This document shows positions 25,762 through 35,049 of a stretch of 64,000 nt of DNA, in pieces. Origin of the DNA: JAVBKV01 sp031553885. Lineage in GTDB: Bacteria; Bacteroidota; Bacteroidia; Bacteroidales; Azobacteroidaceae. The position numbers and the translations under genes are program-made. Numbering within the stretch: the stretch's first letter is position 1; each line of letters opens with the position of its first letter. The notes beneath the pieces were generated by a model. That model made no database searches. It saw nothing but the letters and a program-made list of their open reading frames with translations, and was not told where the DNA came from. The stretch covers positions 1 to 64,000 of the forward strand of contig JAVBKV010000040.1 in assembly GCA_031553885.1 (NCBI GenBank). Reading direction: 5' to 3'.

Positions 25762-27555
25762 CTACGGTTTCATAAACTTCAATGTCGTTTTTTCTCCGGT
25801 AAAAAGCAATGCCGTGTTAATTAAAGCCAGGTGAGAATAAGCCTGAGGAAAGTTACCCAATTGGCGTTTGCTTATGAAATCCAGGTCTTCACTGAATAAT
25901 CCCAGGTGATTGGAATAGGAAAGCAGTTGATTGAAAATCGCCAGGGCTTCTTCTTTTTCCCCGATTGCGTATAAGGCTCTTACCAACCAGAATGTACAGA
26001 TCGTAAACGAAGAGGATGGTAATCCAAAACCATCATCATTTTTATAACGATACATCAAGCCATTATAAAAAAGATCTTTTTTTATTCGATGGACGGTTTT
26101 TATGAATTTCTCATCGGTAGGTTCTATAAAGCCGTATTGTTCCATTAACAGCAAAGAGGAATCCATATCACGGTTGTCGTATGTTTGCGTGAAACTTTGC
26201 AGTTCTTCGTCCCAGCCATGAGTCAGGATATTCTCTTTGATAAGGTCGGCTTCCTTCTGCCAGGCTGCTTCATAATCCGGTTGCTTCAAAAACCGGGCAA
26301 TACTGATGGCCCTGTCTAATGCTACCCAGGACATTACTTTAGAGAAAACAAAATGATTTTCCCTGTGGCGGAATTCCCAGATACTGCAATCCGGATTGCG
26401 CCAATTGACGTAGACTCTTTTTATGATTGTTCGTACGATTTCCCACATTTCTTCAATTTCGTCCAAGGTTCCCGGAAAGTGGTAATAATAATGATGAATG
26501 ACATCCATCAGGTAACCTAAGGAATCGTTTTGCCGTTGGTTGTAAGCTGCATTGCCGATTCTTACAGGGCGGGAATCTTCATAGCCTGATAAATGAGGTA
26601 AAATTTCTTCTGTTAGAATCCGGTTTCCATCAATACCATACATGATTTGAAACGAATCGGATTTGGATTTGAGGATACTTTTAATAAAGCGCATGAATCC
26701 CCTGGCAGTGGATTGATGTCCCATCTTCAATAAGGTTTCTATGGACATGGAAGCATCCCGGAGCCAGCAAAAACGGTAATCCCAGTTGCGGCCATCTCCG
26801 ATGGTTTCAGGAATACTGGTGGTCAATGCCGCAATAACAGCGCCGGAGTTCTGATACGATAGCAGTTTCAATACCAGCAGACTGCGGGAGATCACATCAT
26901 TGTAGCTGATGAATTTCCGCGAACGGTTGTCCCAATTCATCCAGTATACTTTAGTTCGCTGATATTCGAGGTAAACATCCTCTATATCGATCTTTACGAG
27001 TTTTTGACTATAAGACAATAATAAAAACTCATCCTTTTTCAGCCGGATTTCTTCGCTCTGGATGATTGCATCAAAGTCAAGGCTGGAATATAGATATTGA
27101 TTATTGTCACTATTATCAAGCGAAAAGGAACGGATAAAATCTTGAAATTTGCGGTGTACTACTTTTTCTCTACCATAATTCATCACAGGATCGTATTGGA
27201 TCCGGAAACAGGGATTACCATCGATCAACCGGATATAGCGGTAGATCTCGGCAGACCTGTAATGATCCTGGTTGAATGTACGGTACCGGGGCATAAAATC
27301 CATTACTTCGAAACTTCCTTCCTTTGATTTGAACAGAGTAGATAAGATATTAGTACCTTTCAGATATTTCTGGGAAATAACATAGTCTTCAGAAACAATA
27401 ATGGCAAATCTTCCCCCTTTTTCCTTGTCCAGAATGTTGGAAAATACAGAGGGTGAGTCGAATGTCGGGAAACACAACCAATCAATGCTTCCTTCTTTTG
27501 AAATCAATGCTGCGGTTTTGCAGTTACCGATGACGCCATAATCCAGATTATTCAT
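25762..27555 (-). CDS. Glycoside hydrolase family 15 protein (glucoamylase/trehalase-like)
   Basis: 597 aa, cytosolic, no signal peptide. An N-terminal beta domain (YGVIGNCKTAALISKEGSID) precedes an (alpha/alpha)6 barrel with GDGRNWDYRFCWLRDASMS and CTFWLVRALYAIG, typical of GH15. The family includes glucoamylases and trehalases. The gene follows otsAB with a 44-nt gap, so trehalose or a related alpha-glucoside is the likely substrate and an operon is likely. Substrate specificity is inferred from the neighbour only. Confidence 0.9.
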   Translation of the reverse strand: MNNLDYGVIGNCKTAALISKEGSIDWLCFPTFDSPSVFSNILDKEKGGRFAIIVSEDYVISQKYLKGTNILSTLFKSKEGSFEVMDFMPRYRTFNQDHYRSAEIYRYIRLIDGNPCFRIQYDPVMNYGREKVVHRKFQDFIRSFSLDNSDNNQYLYSSLDFDAIIQSEEIRLKKDEFLLLSYSQKLVKIDIEDVYLEYQRTKVYWMNWDNRSRKFISYNDVISRSLLVLKLLSYQNSGAVIAALTTSIPETIGDGRNWDYRFCWLRDASMSIETLLKMGHQSTARGFMRFIKSILKSKSDSFQIMYGIDGNRILTEEILPHLSGYEDSRPVRIGNAAYNQRQNDSLGYLMDVIHHYYYHFPGTLDEIEEMWEIVRTIIKRVYVNWRNPDCSIWEFRHRENHFVFSKVMSWVALDRAISIARFLKQPDYEAAWQKEADLIKENILTHGWDEELQSFTQTYDNRDMDSSLLLMEQYGFIEPTDEKFIKTVHRIKKDLFYNGLMYRYKNDDGFGLPSSSFTICTFWLVRALYAIGEKEEALAIFNQLLSYSNHLGLFSEDLDFISKRQLGNFPQAYSHLALINTALLFTGEKTTLKFMKP

Positions 27556-27599
27556 ATACTATCTTATTTGATTGTTGATTAATGATTCGATAATTACTA

Positions 27600-29789
27600 T
27601 CAATGTTTCAACGAAATACGAGGATCCTTTATCAATGCTGCAAGAAAAGAAAGCGTCTGGTGCTGTGTAGGGATCGTATACAGGGCTGTATCGGAATTCT
27701 TTCCGACTTTGATGGTGACTGACTCCCGTGGTAAAGCAAGGAACATTTCTTCATCAGTGGTGTCATCCCCAATGGCCATTATGAAATCATAATTTCCTTT
27801 TTTTATCAGGCGGTTGGCCTCATCTCCTTTGCTGATTCCATAGGGTTTTATTTCCACAATTTTTATTCCTTTCATAATTTGAAGATTATGACGAAAACAG
27901 GGATTAATCAGGGCATTGATCAGTTGTGTGACCCGCAGATCTGCCAGCCATGCATCTACATTCCTGTAATGCCAGACCAACGCTGTGTCTTTTATTTCCA
28001 GTGTTGAGTTCGGAGTTCTTTTCACCGTATGTTTCATGATGTTTAGTATTTCTTTATCCCATCCGGAATAATGTTCCTTTTGTTTCCAGGTTCCGTTTTC
28101 TTTATAAAAAGCCCCGTGTTCGGCAGAAAGGCCTATTGGTAAATGCCCGAGCCAGGCATCCAATGTTTGCCGGTCGCGACCGCTGATAATAACTACATGA
28201 TTGCGTGAATCAGCGGCCAGCTCTGATAGTAAATCCAGTAAATCCGGGGTAGGTATAACCCTTCGGGGATCTTTATGGAAGGGGGCCAGTGTTCCATCAT
28301 AATCCAGGATAATGAGCCTGTTTTGGGATGCATCATACTCCCTCTTGATGAGATTGAAATTTGTACTGTCGACTATTTTCTCCTGCAACAGTTTATTTTT
28401 AGCTGTAACGTTTAATAATTCTTCCACAAAATCGGTGGCCCACTGCTTAACTGTTTGATTGGAAATGATTTCCTGCATGGAAAGAAGCGATTTTTTCTGT
28501 TCCTTCACAGGCATCTCCAAGGCTTCTACGATGGCCTCCTCAATTTCTTTTATATTGGTTGGATTTACAATAATTGCATCAGACAATTCGATTGCAGCTC
28601 CGGCCATTTCACTCAAAACCAGTACGCCCGGCTCTTTCCGTTTCGTAGCCAGAAATTCTTTGGCTACCAGATTCATTCCATCGCGTAACGGGGTTATCAG
28701 GGCAATTTCACACAAATGATATAATTGTACTAACTCTTCAAAATGGAATGTTCTGTAGAAATAATAAATGGGTCGCCAGCCTACCGTAGAATATTTTCCG
28801 TTAATTGCGCCGACAGTCTGGTCTATATGTTCTTTTAATTCGGCATAGGTCGGTACTGAATCCCGCGACGGTGCCACGATCATTACCAATGATACCTTTC
28901 CCCTGTACTGAGGTTGGTTTTCCAAAAAACTATCAAAAGCTTTCAACCGAATTAGAATACCTTTGCTGTAATCCAACCTGTCGACAGATAAAATCAGTTT
29001 GCCATCACCGAAACTTTTCCTTAATTTCCGGGCTTTTTTTCTTATATCCGGATTAAGAATGGCATTGTGATACAGGTCATAGTTGATTCCCATCGGGAAG
29101 GCATCAACAGATACCACACGTTTATTCAGGTAAATTTCGTCCAGCATACAATCCAGCTTTAATACCCGGTATATGACACTGATGAAATGCCGCATGTATG
29201 CATGAGTATGAAAAGCAATTAAATCCGCCCCTAACAATCCATTGAGTATTTCTGCTCTTTCCGGTATGCTACGGAACAACTCATAGGAAGGAAAAGGAAT
29301 GTGATGAAAGTATCCGATACTAATGTCCGGCATTTGGTCCCGGATTAATTTAGGAAGAAGCATCAGGTGATAGTCCTGTATCCAGACAATATCTCCGGGT
29401 TCTATAATTTTCAGGGCTGCTTCGCAAAATAAGGTGTTTACTTCCTTGTAGGCTTCCCAGTATTTATTTTCGTAATGAATGTAAGAGGGAAAATAATGGC
29501 ATAAGGGCCAAAGGACATTGTTGCTGTAACCTTCATAATAATTTTCAATTTGTTCGGGAGTTAAATATACAGGATGAAAACGGTATGTTTTCATTTGTAG
29601 GTTTATTTTATCTCTTTCTTCCCGATTGTCGATATACATGCCCGGCCAACCGACCCACCATTTTTCTATATCCGTTTCTAATGAATCTAACCCTGTGGAT
29701 ACTCCGCCCGGACTGGGAACGATGTGATATCCTTCTCTCTCTTCTGCAATCTTTAGAGGCAACCGATTTGAAATAATAATGAGTTTCAT
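27600..29789 (-). CDS. otsAB: Bifunctional trehalose-6-phosphate synthase/phosphatase
   Basis: 729 aa from ATG 29789, which gives the family start MKLIIISNRLP; the frame stays open 18 codons further upstream. Residues 1-470 form the GT20 synthase, with GGVSTGLDSL, WIQDYHLMLLP, and VDRLDYSKGI with GMNLVAKEF. Residues about 495-729 form a HAD phosphatase with LDYDGTLAPF, VVIISGRD and GDDTTDEEMF. It makes trehalose from UDP-glucose and glucose 6-phosphate in one polypeptide. It precedes GH15 in an apparent two-gene operon, giving synthesis and probable turnover. Confidence 0.93.
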   Translation of the reverse strand: MKLIIISNRLPLKIAEEREGYHIVPSPGGVSTGLDSLETDIEKWWVGWPGMYIDNREERDKINLQMKTYRFHPVYLTPEQIENYYEGYSNNVLWPLCHYFPSYIHYENKYWEAYKEVNTLFCEAALKIIEPGDIVWIQDYHLMLLPKLIRDQMPDISIGYFHHIPFPSYELFRSIPERAEILNGLLGADLIAFHTHAYMRHFISVIYRVLKLDCMLDEIYLNKRVVSVDAFPMGINYDLYHNAILNPDIRKKARKLRKSFGDGKLILSVDRLDYSKGILIRLKAFDSFLENQPQYRGKVSLVMIVAPSRDSVPTYAELKEHIDQTVGAINGKYSTVGWRPIYYFYRTFHFEELVQLYHLCEIALITPLRDGMNLVAKEFLATKRKEPGVLVLSEMAGAAIELSDAIIVNPTNIKEIEEAIVEALEMPVKEQKKSLLSMQEIISNQTVKQWATDFVEELLNVTAKNKLLQEKIVDSTNFNLIKREYDASQNRLIILDYDGTLAPFHKDPRRVIPTPDLLDLLSELAADSRNHVVIISGRDRQTLDAWLGHLPIGLSAEHGAFYKENGTWKQKEHYSGWDKEILNIMKHTVKRTPNSTLEIKDTALVWHYRNVDAWLADLRVTQLINALINPCFRHNLQIMKGIKIVEIKPYGISKGDEANRLIKKGNYDFIMAIGDDTTDEEMFLALPRESVTIKVGKNSDTALYTIPTQHQTLSFLAALIKDPRISLKH

Positions 29790-29975
29790 CTGCATTATAT
29801 TAGTTAGTAAGTTACATTCTGATTTTAAATCGAATTGATTCAAAGAACCTCCCGGTTATATTACATTTAACAGTTAAAACTTGGCAAAGGTTCGTTTTAA
29901 ACAAATGAATTGTTCTTTATCAGGTATTGGTTTCCAACGTTTTCCTGTCTATTCAGTAGTATTGATTAGATTTTA

Positions 29976-29983
29976 CAAATATA
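29976..29983 (-). promoter_or_regulatory. -7 box upstream of otsAB
   Basis: TATATTTG on the minus strand (29983 to 29976) matches the consensus, and no clear -33 element is seen. The 5' UTR would be about 180 nt. Confidence 0.35.
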
Positions 29984-29996
29984 GCAAATGGTTTTG

Positions 29997-30076
29997 AATT
30001 AAGAGTTAAGAATGAAAAGTTGAATTTTCCTTATTTAAATCTTAACTTTTAATTTTTAACTCTTAACTCTCAATTC
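29997..30076. repeat. Heptamer-built palindrome B (between LuxR-type regulator and otsAB)
   Basis: AATTAAGAGTTAAGAATGAAA on the left and TTAACTCTTAACTCTCAATT on the right form an imperfect long stem. It overlaps the 3' end of the regulator gene (stop at 30070) and probably ends its transcript. Confidence 0.75.
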
Positions 30077-30831
30077 AAAAGCCCTAATTCCGAAGCATAT
30101 TTTACCGCCTCCATCGAATTGTCGACTTTTAGTTTGTCCAGAATTTTTTGCCGGTGGGTGTTTACAGTATGTACGCTGATAAATAATTGTTCCGAAATTT
30201 CTTTGCTTAACATACCGTTTTTGACTAATTTAAGAACCTCCAACTCTCTTCTTGTGAGGTTAATAGGTTGGGGTGATGCCAAATCCTGTATGGAAAAATA
30301 TTCTCCGGTTTTATAATTCATCAATTTACTTTTTACTCCGGGGAAAGTTCCCTGATCGGGTGAAATATCCAATACGCTTAATGATAGCCAGACGTTTCCT
30401 GACTTGTCAAATTCCAGCGCCTGGTGCTGTTCGATGATGCGTACATATTCGTCTTTGGAATTCCGGATGCGGTATTCATTGATCACTTTACAGGTAGCCA
30501 GCATTTCCCGGTTCTGGTATAACGACCCTACCACTTCATTCATAATCTGGCATAATGCCTCAAAATCATTGGGATGTATCCGTTCGTTGAAATAATCGTT
30601 GCCGATCATTTCAATCGCTTCTAAATCATAGCCGAACATATCCGTAAAATTATAGGAAGTAAAAACATGTTTTTGCCGGAAACTATCAAAAATAGTGATT
30701 CCGCTGTTGGAGACTTTGGCCAGTTGGGAAAGAAACTGGATGTGTTTATTCAGAATTGAATAATCCAGATCTGCTTCGTCGAAACGAATAAGTTCGGGTG
30801 TGATATTATGGCTTGTTTCGGGTGTTTTCAT
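30070..30831 (-). CDS. PAS-domain LuxR-type transcriptional regulator
   Basis: 253 aa from ATG 30831; a TTG at 30843 would add four residues. Residues about 45-155 form a PAS fold (SNSGITIFDSFRQKH, FTDMFGYDLEAIE). The last 65 residues form a LuxR-type helix-turn-helix (LTRRELEVLKLVKNGMLSKE, SVHTVNTHRQKIL). It lacks a receiver domain, so the signal is probably a ligand or redox state sensed by PAS. It is divergent from a TonB-dependent receptor, and an 18-bp perfect palindrome lies in the 95-bp spacer, a plausible binding site. The C-terminal codons run into palindrome B. Confidence 0.85.
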   Translation of the reverse strand: MKTPETSHNITPELIRFDEADLDYSILNKHIQFLSQLAKVSNSGITIFDSFRQKHVFTSYNFTDMFGYDLEAIEMIGNDYFNERIHPNDFEALCQIMNEVVGSLYQNREMLATCKVINEYRIRNSKDEYVRIIEQHQALEFDKSGNVWLSLSVLDISPDQGTFPGVKSKLMNYKTGEYFSIQDLASPQPINLTRRELEVLKLVKNGMLSKEISEQLFISVHTVNTHRQKILDKLKVDNSMEAVKYASELGLLN

Positions 30832-30847
30832 TATTTTGTGCAATAAT

Positions 30848-30865
30848 ATACTGATTAATCAGTAT
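30848..30865. promoter_or_regulatory. 18-bp perfect palindrome, candidate operator
   Basis: ATACTGATTAATCAGTAT is a perfect dyad in the divergent spacer between the LuxR-type regulator and the TonB receptor. Its end touches the probable -33 TTG (30865-30867) of the receptor promoter, which has a degenerate -7 box, TTTCTTTG, at 30888-30895. Confidence 0.6.
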
Positions 30866-30906
30866 TGCCGTAACTATGTATTGTGCTTTTCTTTGCACAG
30901 AAAATA

Positions 30907-30914
30907 CAAATATA
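30907..30914 (-). promoter_or_regulatory. -7 box upstream of the LuxR-type regulator
   Basis: TATATTTG on the minus strand (30914 to 30907). No -33 element is visible. Transcription would pass through the palindrome at 30848-30865. Confidence 0.35.
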
Positions 30915-30926
30915 GTAAATGCTTTT

Positions 30927-33257
30927 ATGAAACGTTTTTTTTTAGTTTTTATTTTTAGTACTATTATACTGTTGAGTTTTGGTCAGGTAACTCAACATAT
31001 CCGGGGTGTTGTGAGGGATGGGGCTTCGGATGAGCCGATTCCTTTTGCATCGGTTGCTTTAATCAATACGAATCCTGTGTTAGGGGCTGTGGCTGATAGT
31101 ACAGGGAATTTTATCATCAGTAGTGTTCCGGTCGGACGATACGATGTGGAAGTTTCTTTCGTGGGTTATGAACCGACGGTTATCCGGGAAGTGTTGCTGA
31201 CTTCAGCCAAAGAAGTATTTCTGGAGATCCCACTGAAAGAAAATATCCGCCAGCTCTCGGAAGTGGTCGTGACACCAACGGTTAATAAAACCCAGCCTTT
31301 GAATAAGATGGCAACTGCAAGCGCCCGGATGTTGAGTGTTGAAGAGGCCAAGCGTTATGCCGGTGGATTTGATGATCCGGCACGGTTGGCGTCTTCATTT
31401 GCCGGTGTGGGAAGTAATATGGGAAACAATGGTATTATTGTCCGGGGTAATGCTCCTAAATTTCTTCAGTGGAGGCTGGAAGAAGTCGAGATTCCCAATC
31501 CGAACCATTTTGCGGAAGTTACGGCATTCGGAGGGGGAGGATTAACGGCTTTAAGCAGCCAGGTGCTGGGAAACTCCGATTTTTTTACCGGAGCTTTCCC
31601 TGCTGAATACGGCAATGCGTTGTCCGGGGTTTTTGATATCAAATTAAGAAACGGAAACAATCAAAAAAGAGAAAGTACGGTACAAGTGGGGTTGATCGGG
31701 ATTGATGTAGCATCCGAAGGACCGTTCAAAGAGGGTGGGAAATCATCTTATTTATTCAATTACCGTTATTCGACGTTAGCGTTACTGACCCCGTTGATGC
31801 CGGAAGATGCCGACGGAACACGTTATCAGGATTTGTCCTTCAAGATGAACTTTCCTACGAAAAAAGCCGGGGTGTTTTCGATTTGGGGAATCGGTCTGAT
31901 CGACCGGTCCGGGCAGACAGCAGAAACAGATACTTCAAAATGGGAGTACTTGCAGGATAAAGAAGATCAGGATGTGAAGCAATACATGGGTGCCGTGGGT
32001 GGCGGGCATAAAATTATGGTCGGTGACGATGCCTTTCTGAAAACAACTCTGGCCGCAACCGTCAGCGGATTGGATATGCACACCGAACGGATGAACCGGG
32101 AAGTAGAATTATTACCCCAGAATGTAATTAAAAATACAAATTGGAATTTTGTTTTATCTTCGTATTTCAATAAGAAGTTCAGCGCTAAACATACCAATAA
32201 AACAGGAGTCCAGCTCACAGGGCTGATGTATAACATGTTGATGAAAAATGCAGATCCGGCAGGAACTCCTTTGCAGGTACTGACCAATGAAAACGGATTC
32301 AGTTCTTTATTAACGGCTTATTCCAACTCATCCGTCAATCTTTCTGATCAGTGGACGTTGAATGCCGGTTTGATCGGACAGGTTTTTACCTTAAATGGAC
32401 ATTATACGGTTGAGCCACGATTGGGTGTGAAGTGGCAGTTTGCCGATAACCATTCGTTAAGCCTGGCGTATGGATTAAGCAGTCGCCTGGAAATGCTGAA
32501 TTATTATTTTACACGTAATGAATCAGGCGAATACATCAATAAGGACCTGGACTTTACACGTTCTCAGCAACTTGTTTTGTCGTATGACTGGAACATCGGT
32601 AATGATTTTCACTTCAAAGCCGAACCGTATATTCAGCAATTGTATCGTGTCCCCGTTATGCCGGATAGTTCTTTTTCCTTCATTAATCTGTCGGATGATT
32701 GGTTTATACATGAAAAGTTGGTCAATAGAGGTAAAGGCATAAACTATGGAATCGATATCACTTTTGAAAAATTCATGTCGCAGGGATATTATTTTATGCT
32801 TACAGGCTCTTTCTTTCAATCGAAATACAAGGGAGGAGATGGTGTCTGGCGCAGTACCCGCTTCAACCGTAATTTCCTGTCCAATTTTCTGATCGGTAAA
32901 GAATGGATGGTTGGTAAAGGAAAACAGAATATTTTCAATGCCAATGTCCGGCTGACTTACCAGGGCGGTGATCGCTATTCGCCGATCGATGGAACCGCTT
33001 CCATTATGAAAGAAGAAGTTTTGTATGTGGAAACGGATGCTTATTCTCAAAAACTTTCACCTTCGTTCCTGGGGCATTTTACACTCAGCTATAAAATAAA
33101 TAAGAAGAATATGGCCCATGAATTTGCCATTAAAGTGTTGAATGCTACCGGGTATAAAGAATTTTACGGACACCGGTATAACTATAAAACAAAAACGGTC
33201 GATGAAAACAGGGAATCGATTGTAATTCCTAACATTAGTTATAAGATTGAGTTTTAA
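30927..33257 (+). CDS. TonB-dependent receptor with carboxypeptidase-regulatory-like N-terminus
   Basis: 776 aa from ATG 30927, the start that opens directly with a signal peptide (MKRFFLVFIFSTIILLSFGQ); the upstream in-frame codons have no such feature. Residues about 25-105 form a CarboxypepD_reg-like domain (IRGVVRDGASDEPIPFASV). Next is a plug with SEVVVTPTVNKTQPLNKMA and MGNNGIIVRGNAP, then a 22-strand-type outer-membrane barrel ending in ISYKIEF. No SusD partner follows, so it is not a classical polysaccharide locus, and the ligand may be a metal complex, peptide or small molecule. The divergent PAS-LuxR gene is a likely regulator. Confidence 0.9.
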   Translation: MKRFFLVFIFSTIILLSFGQVTQHIRGVVRDGASDEPIPFASVALINTNPVLGAVADSTGNFIISSVPVGRYDVEVSFVGYEPTVIREVLLTSAKEVFLEIPLKENIRQLSEVVVTPTVNKTQPLNKMATASARMLSVEEAKRYAGGFDDPARLASSFAGVGSNMGNNGIIVRGNAPKFLQWRLEEVEIPNPNHFAEVTAFGGGGLTALSSQVLGNSDFFTGAFPAEYGNALSGVFDIKLRNGNNQKRESTVQVGLIGIDVASEGPFKEGGKSSYLFNYRYSTLALLTPLMPEDADGTRYQDLSFKMNFPTKKAGVFSIWGIGLIDRSGQTAETDTSKWEYLQDKEDQDVKQYMGAVGGGHKIMVGDDAFLKTTLAATVSGLDMHTERMNREVELLPQNVIKNTNWNFVLSSYFNKKFSAKHTNKTGVQLTGLMYNMLMKNADPAGTPLQVLTNENGFSSLLTAYSNSSVNLSDQWTLNAGLIGQVFTLNGHYTVEPRLGVKWQFADNHSLSLAYGLSSRLEMLNYYFTRNESGEYINKDLDFTRSQQLVLSYDWNIGNDFHFKAEPYIQQLYRVPVMPDSSFSFINLSDDWFIHEKLVNRGKGINYGIDITFEKFMSQGYYFMLTGSFFQSKYKGGDGVWRSTRFNRNFLSNFLIGKEWMVGKGKQNIFNANVRLTYQGGDRYSPIDGTASIMKEEVLYVETDAYSQKLSPSFLGHFTLSYKINKKNMAHEFAIKVLNATGYKEFYGHRYNYKTKTVDENRESIVIPNISYKIEF

Positions 33258-33324
33258 ATTGTAGTTAATTTGATTGAAAATCTTATAATTTTATGTTTAT
33301 GTGTAATATTTTTTGAGAAATTGT

Positions 33325-33355
33325 TTTGTGTTTAAAAAAATAGTAGTACATTTGC
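33325..33355 (+). promoter_or_regulatory. Promoter of the leu operon
   Basis: TTTG at 33325-33328, then 18 nt, then TACATTTGC at 33347-33355. The leader peptide ATG lies 24 nt after the box, as in the ilv operon. Confidence 0.75.
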
Positions 33356-33379
33356 AGCGTTAAAGTAAAAAATGATTCA

Positions 33380-33463
33380 ATGAGTTGCATTTCTACATAC
33401 GGACTATTGCTTAGCATTATTATTCTCTTGTGTATAACAAAGCGAGGCAGGTTCGGTATGTGA
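33380..33463 (+). CDS. leu operon leader peptide, 27 aa
   Basis: A 27-codon frame from ATG 33380 to TGA 33463 contains YGLLLSIIILLCI, with five Leu and four Ile codons in 12 positions. Position, distance from the promoter and the hairpins that follow match the ilv leader at 17454, although the two peptides have no sequence in common outside the Leu/Ile run. It precedes leuA. Ribosome stalling at Leu codons when leucine is scarce would favour readthrough. Confidence 0.85.
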   Translation: MSCISTYGLLLSIIILLCITKRGRFGM

Positions 33464-33523
33464 TTTATTTAATAAATGGTAAACAAAAAGACCTTTCTCG
33501 CTTCGAATGAGAAAGGTCTTTTT
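33440..33523 (+). terminator. leu attenuator: antiterminator segment and terminator hairpin
   Basis: Terminator: AAAAAGACCTTTCTC (33485-33499) pairs perfectly with 33509-33523, which ends in five T. Antiterminator: AAGCGAG (33440-33446) can pair with CTCGCTT (33497-33503), and AGGT (33449-33452) with ACCT (33491-33494), which breaks the terminator stem. The antiterminator segment overlaps the last codons of the leader, so ribosomes that finish translation would mask it. Confidence 0.85.
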
Positions 33524-33549
33524 GCATAATATAACTTTATAATAAGAGT

Positions 33550-35046
33550 ATGTCAGACAAATTATTTATTTTTGATACTACCTTAAGGGACGGAGAGCAG
33601 GTTCCCGGTTGTCAATTGAATACGATTGAGAAGATTGAGGTTGCCAAGGCGTTGGAGTCCTTGGGTGTGGATGTGATCGAAGCAGGATTTCCGGTATCCA
33701 GTCCGGGTGATTTCAATTCCGTAGTGGAAATTTCCAAAGCAGTTACCTGGCCAACGATATGTGCTCTGACGCGCGCGGTAGAAAAGGACATTGATGCGGC
33801 AGCAGAAGCATTGAAATATGCGAAACGGGGACGGATCCACACGGGTATCGGTACATCGCCTTATCATATATTGCATAAGTTTAATTCTACGCAGGAGGAA
33901 ATCCTGGAACGGGCCATTGCCTGTGTCAAATATGCGAAAAGGTTTGTGGAAGATGTGGAGTTTTATTGTGAAGATGCAGGACGTACGGATAATGTTTACC
34001 TGGCCCGTGTGGTAGAGGCCGTAATCAAAGCCGGAGCTACGGTAGTAAATATTCCGGATACTACAGGGTATTGCCTCCCGGGAGAATACGGAGAAAAAAT
34101 CCGGTTTCTGATGGAAAATGTCAAAGGGGTTCATAATGCGGTTATTTCCACGCATTGCCACAATGATTTGGGTATGGCCACGGCCAATACAATTTCCGGA
34201 ATATTGAATGGTGCACGCCAGGTAGAGGTTACCATCAACGGTATCGGGGAACGTGCTGGAAACACTTCCCTGGAAGAAGTTGTTATGATATTGAAAAGTC
34301 ATAAAGAATTGAATATCGATTCGAATATCAATACACAGAAAATTTACCCGACCAGCCGGATGGTTTCCAGTCTGATGAATATGCCGGTGCAGCCGAACAA
34401 AGCTATTGTCGGCCGGAATGCTTTTGCCCATTCTTCCGGAATCCATCAGGACGGAGTGCTGAAAAACAGGGAAAGTTATGAAATTATTGATCCTAAGGAT
34501 GTGGGACTCGATGACAATACCATCGCCTTGACGGCCCGGAGTGGTCGTGCGGCCCTGAAGCATCGCCTGAGTATCCTGGGTGTGGAATTGACACAGGAAA
34601 AACTGGATACGGTTTACCAGGAATTTCTGAAGATGGCGGATCGCAAAAAAGATATAAATGACGACGATGTTCTGATGCTGGCGGGGAAAGACCGGAAAGA
34701 CATGCAGCGGATCAGCCTGGAGTATCTGCAGGTAACATCCGGTATCGGTCTCCAGTCGGTGGCCTCGGTTTGCCTGAATATCGCCGGAGAGAAATTTGAG
34801 GCGGCAGCTTCCGGAAATGGTCCGGTAGATGCGGCGATTAAAGCCGTAAAGCAGATCATTCACCGGCAAATGACCATTCAGGAATTCCTGATTCAGGCGA
34901 TCAATAAAGGAAGTGACGATGTGGGTAAAGTACATATGCAGGTAGAACATGAAGGAGTAAATTATTATGGTTTTTCAGCCAATACGGATATTATTGCCGC
35001 TTCCGTGGAGGCTTATGTGGATGCAATTAATAAATTTGTAAAATAA
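33550..35046 (+). CDS. leuA: 2-isopropylmalate synthase
   Basis: 498 aa. It condenses 2-oxoisovalerate with acetyl-CoA, the first leucine-specific step. The HMGL-type TIM barrel begins DTTLRDGEQVPG and carries the metal site HCHNDLGMA and GIGERAGN. The C-terminal LeuA dimer domain for leucine feedback spans about 390-498. It is first in the leu operon, behind the attenuator, and 3 nt separate it from leuC. Confidence 0.97.
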   Translation: MSDKLFIFDTTLRDGEQVPGCQLNTIEKIEVAKALESLGVDVIEAGFPVSSPGDFNSVVEISKAVTWPTICALTRAVEKDIDAAAEALKYAKRGRIHTGIGTSPYHILHKFNSTQEEILERAIACVKYAKRFVEDVEFYCEDAGRTDNVYLARVVEAVIKAGATVVNIPDTTGYCLPGEYGEKIRFLMENVKGVHNAVISTHCHNDLGMATANTISGILNGARQVEVTINGIGERAGNTSLEEVVMILKSHKELNIDSNINTQKIYPTSRMVSSLMNMPVQPNKAIVGRNAFAHSSGIHQDGVLKNRESYEIIDPKDVGLDDNTIALTARSGRAALKHRLSILGVELTQEKLDTVYQEFLKMADRKKDINDDDVLMLAGKDRKDMQRISLEYLQVTSGIGLQSVASVCLNIAGEKFEAAASGNGPVDAAIKAVKQIIHRQMTIQEFLIQAINKGSDDVGKVHMQVEHEGVNYYGFSANTDIIAASVEAYVDAINKFVK

Positions 35047-35049
35047 ATT

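Noticed and set aside
33380..33523. T-box riboswitch for leucine
   Set aside because: No T-box sequence or specifier-loop architecture is seen, and the translated Leu/Ile run explains the region better.
33583..34950. Long open frame (about 455 codons) on the minus strand inside leuA
   Set aside because: It runs antisense to a strongly supported gene and its protein has no family features; it follows from the codon choice of leuA.
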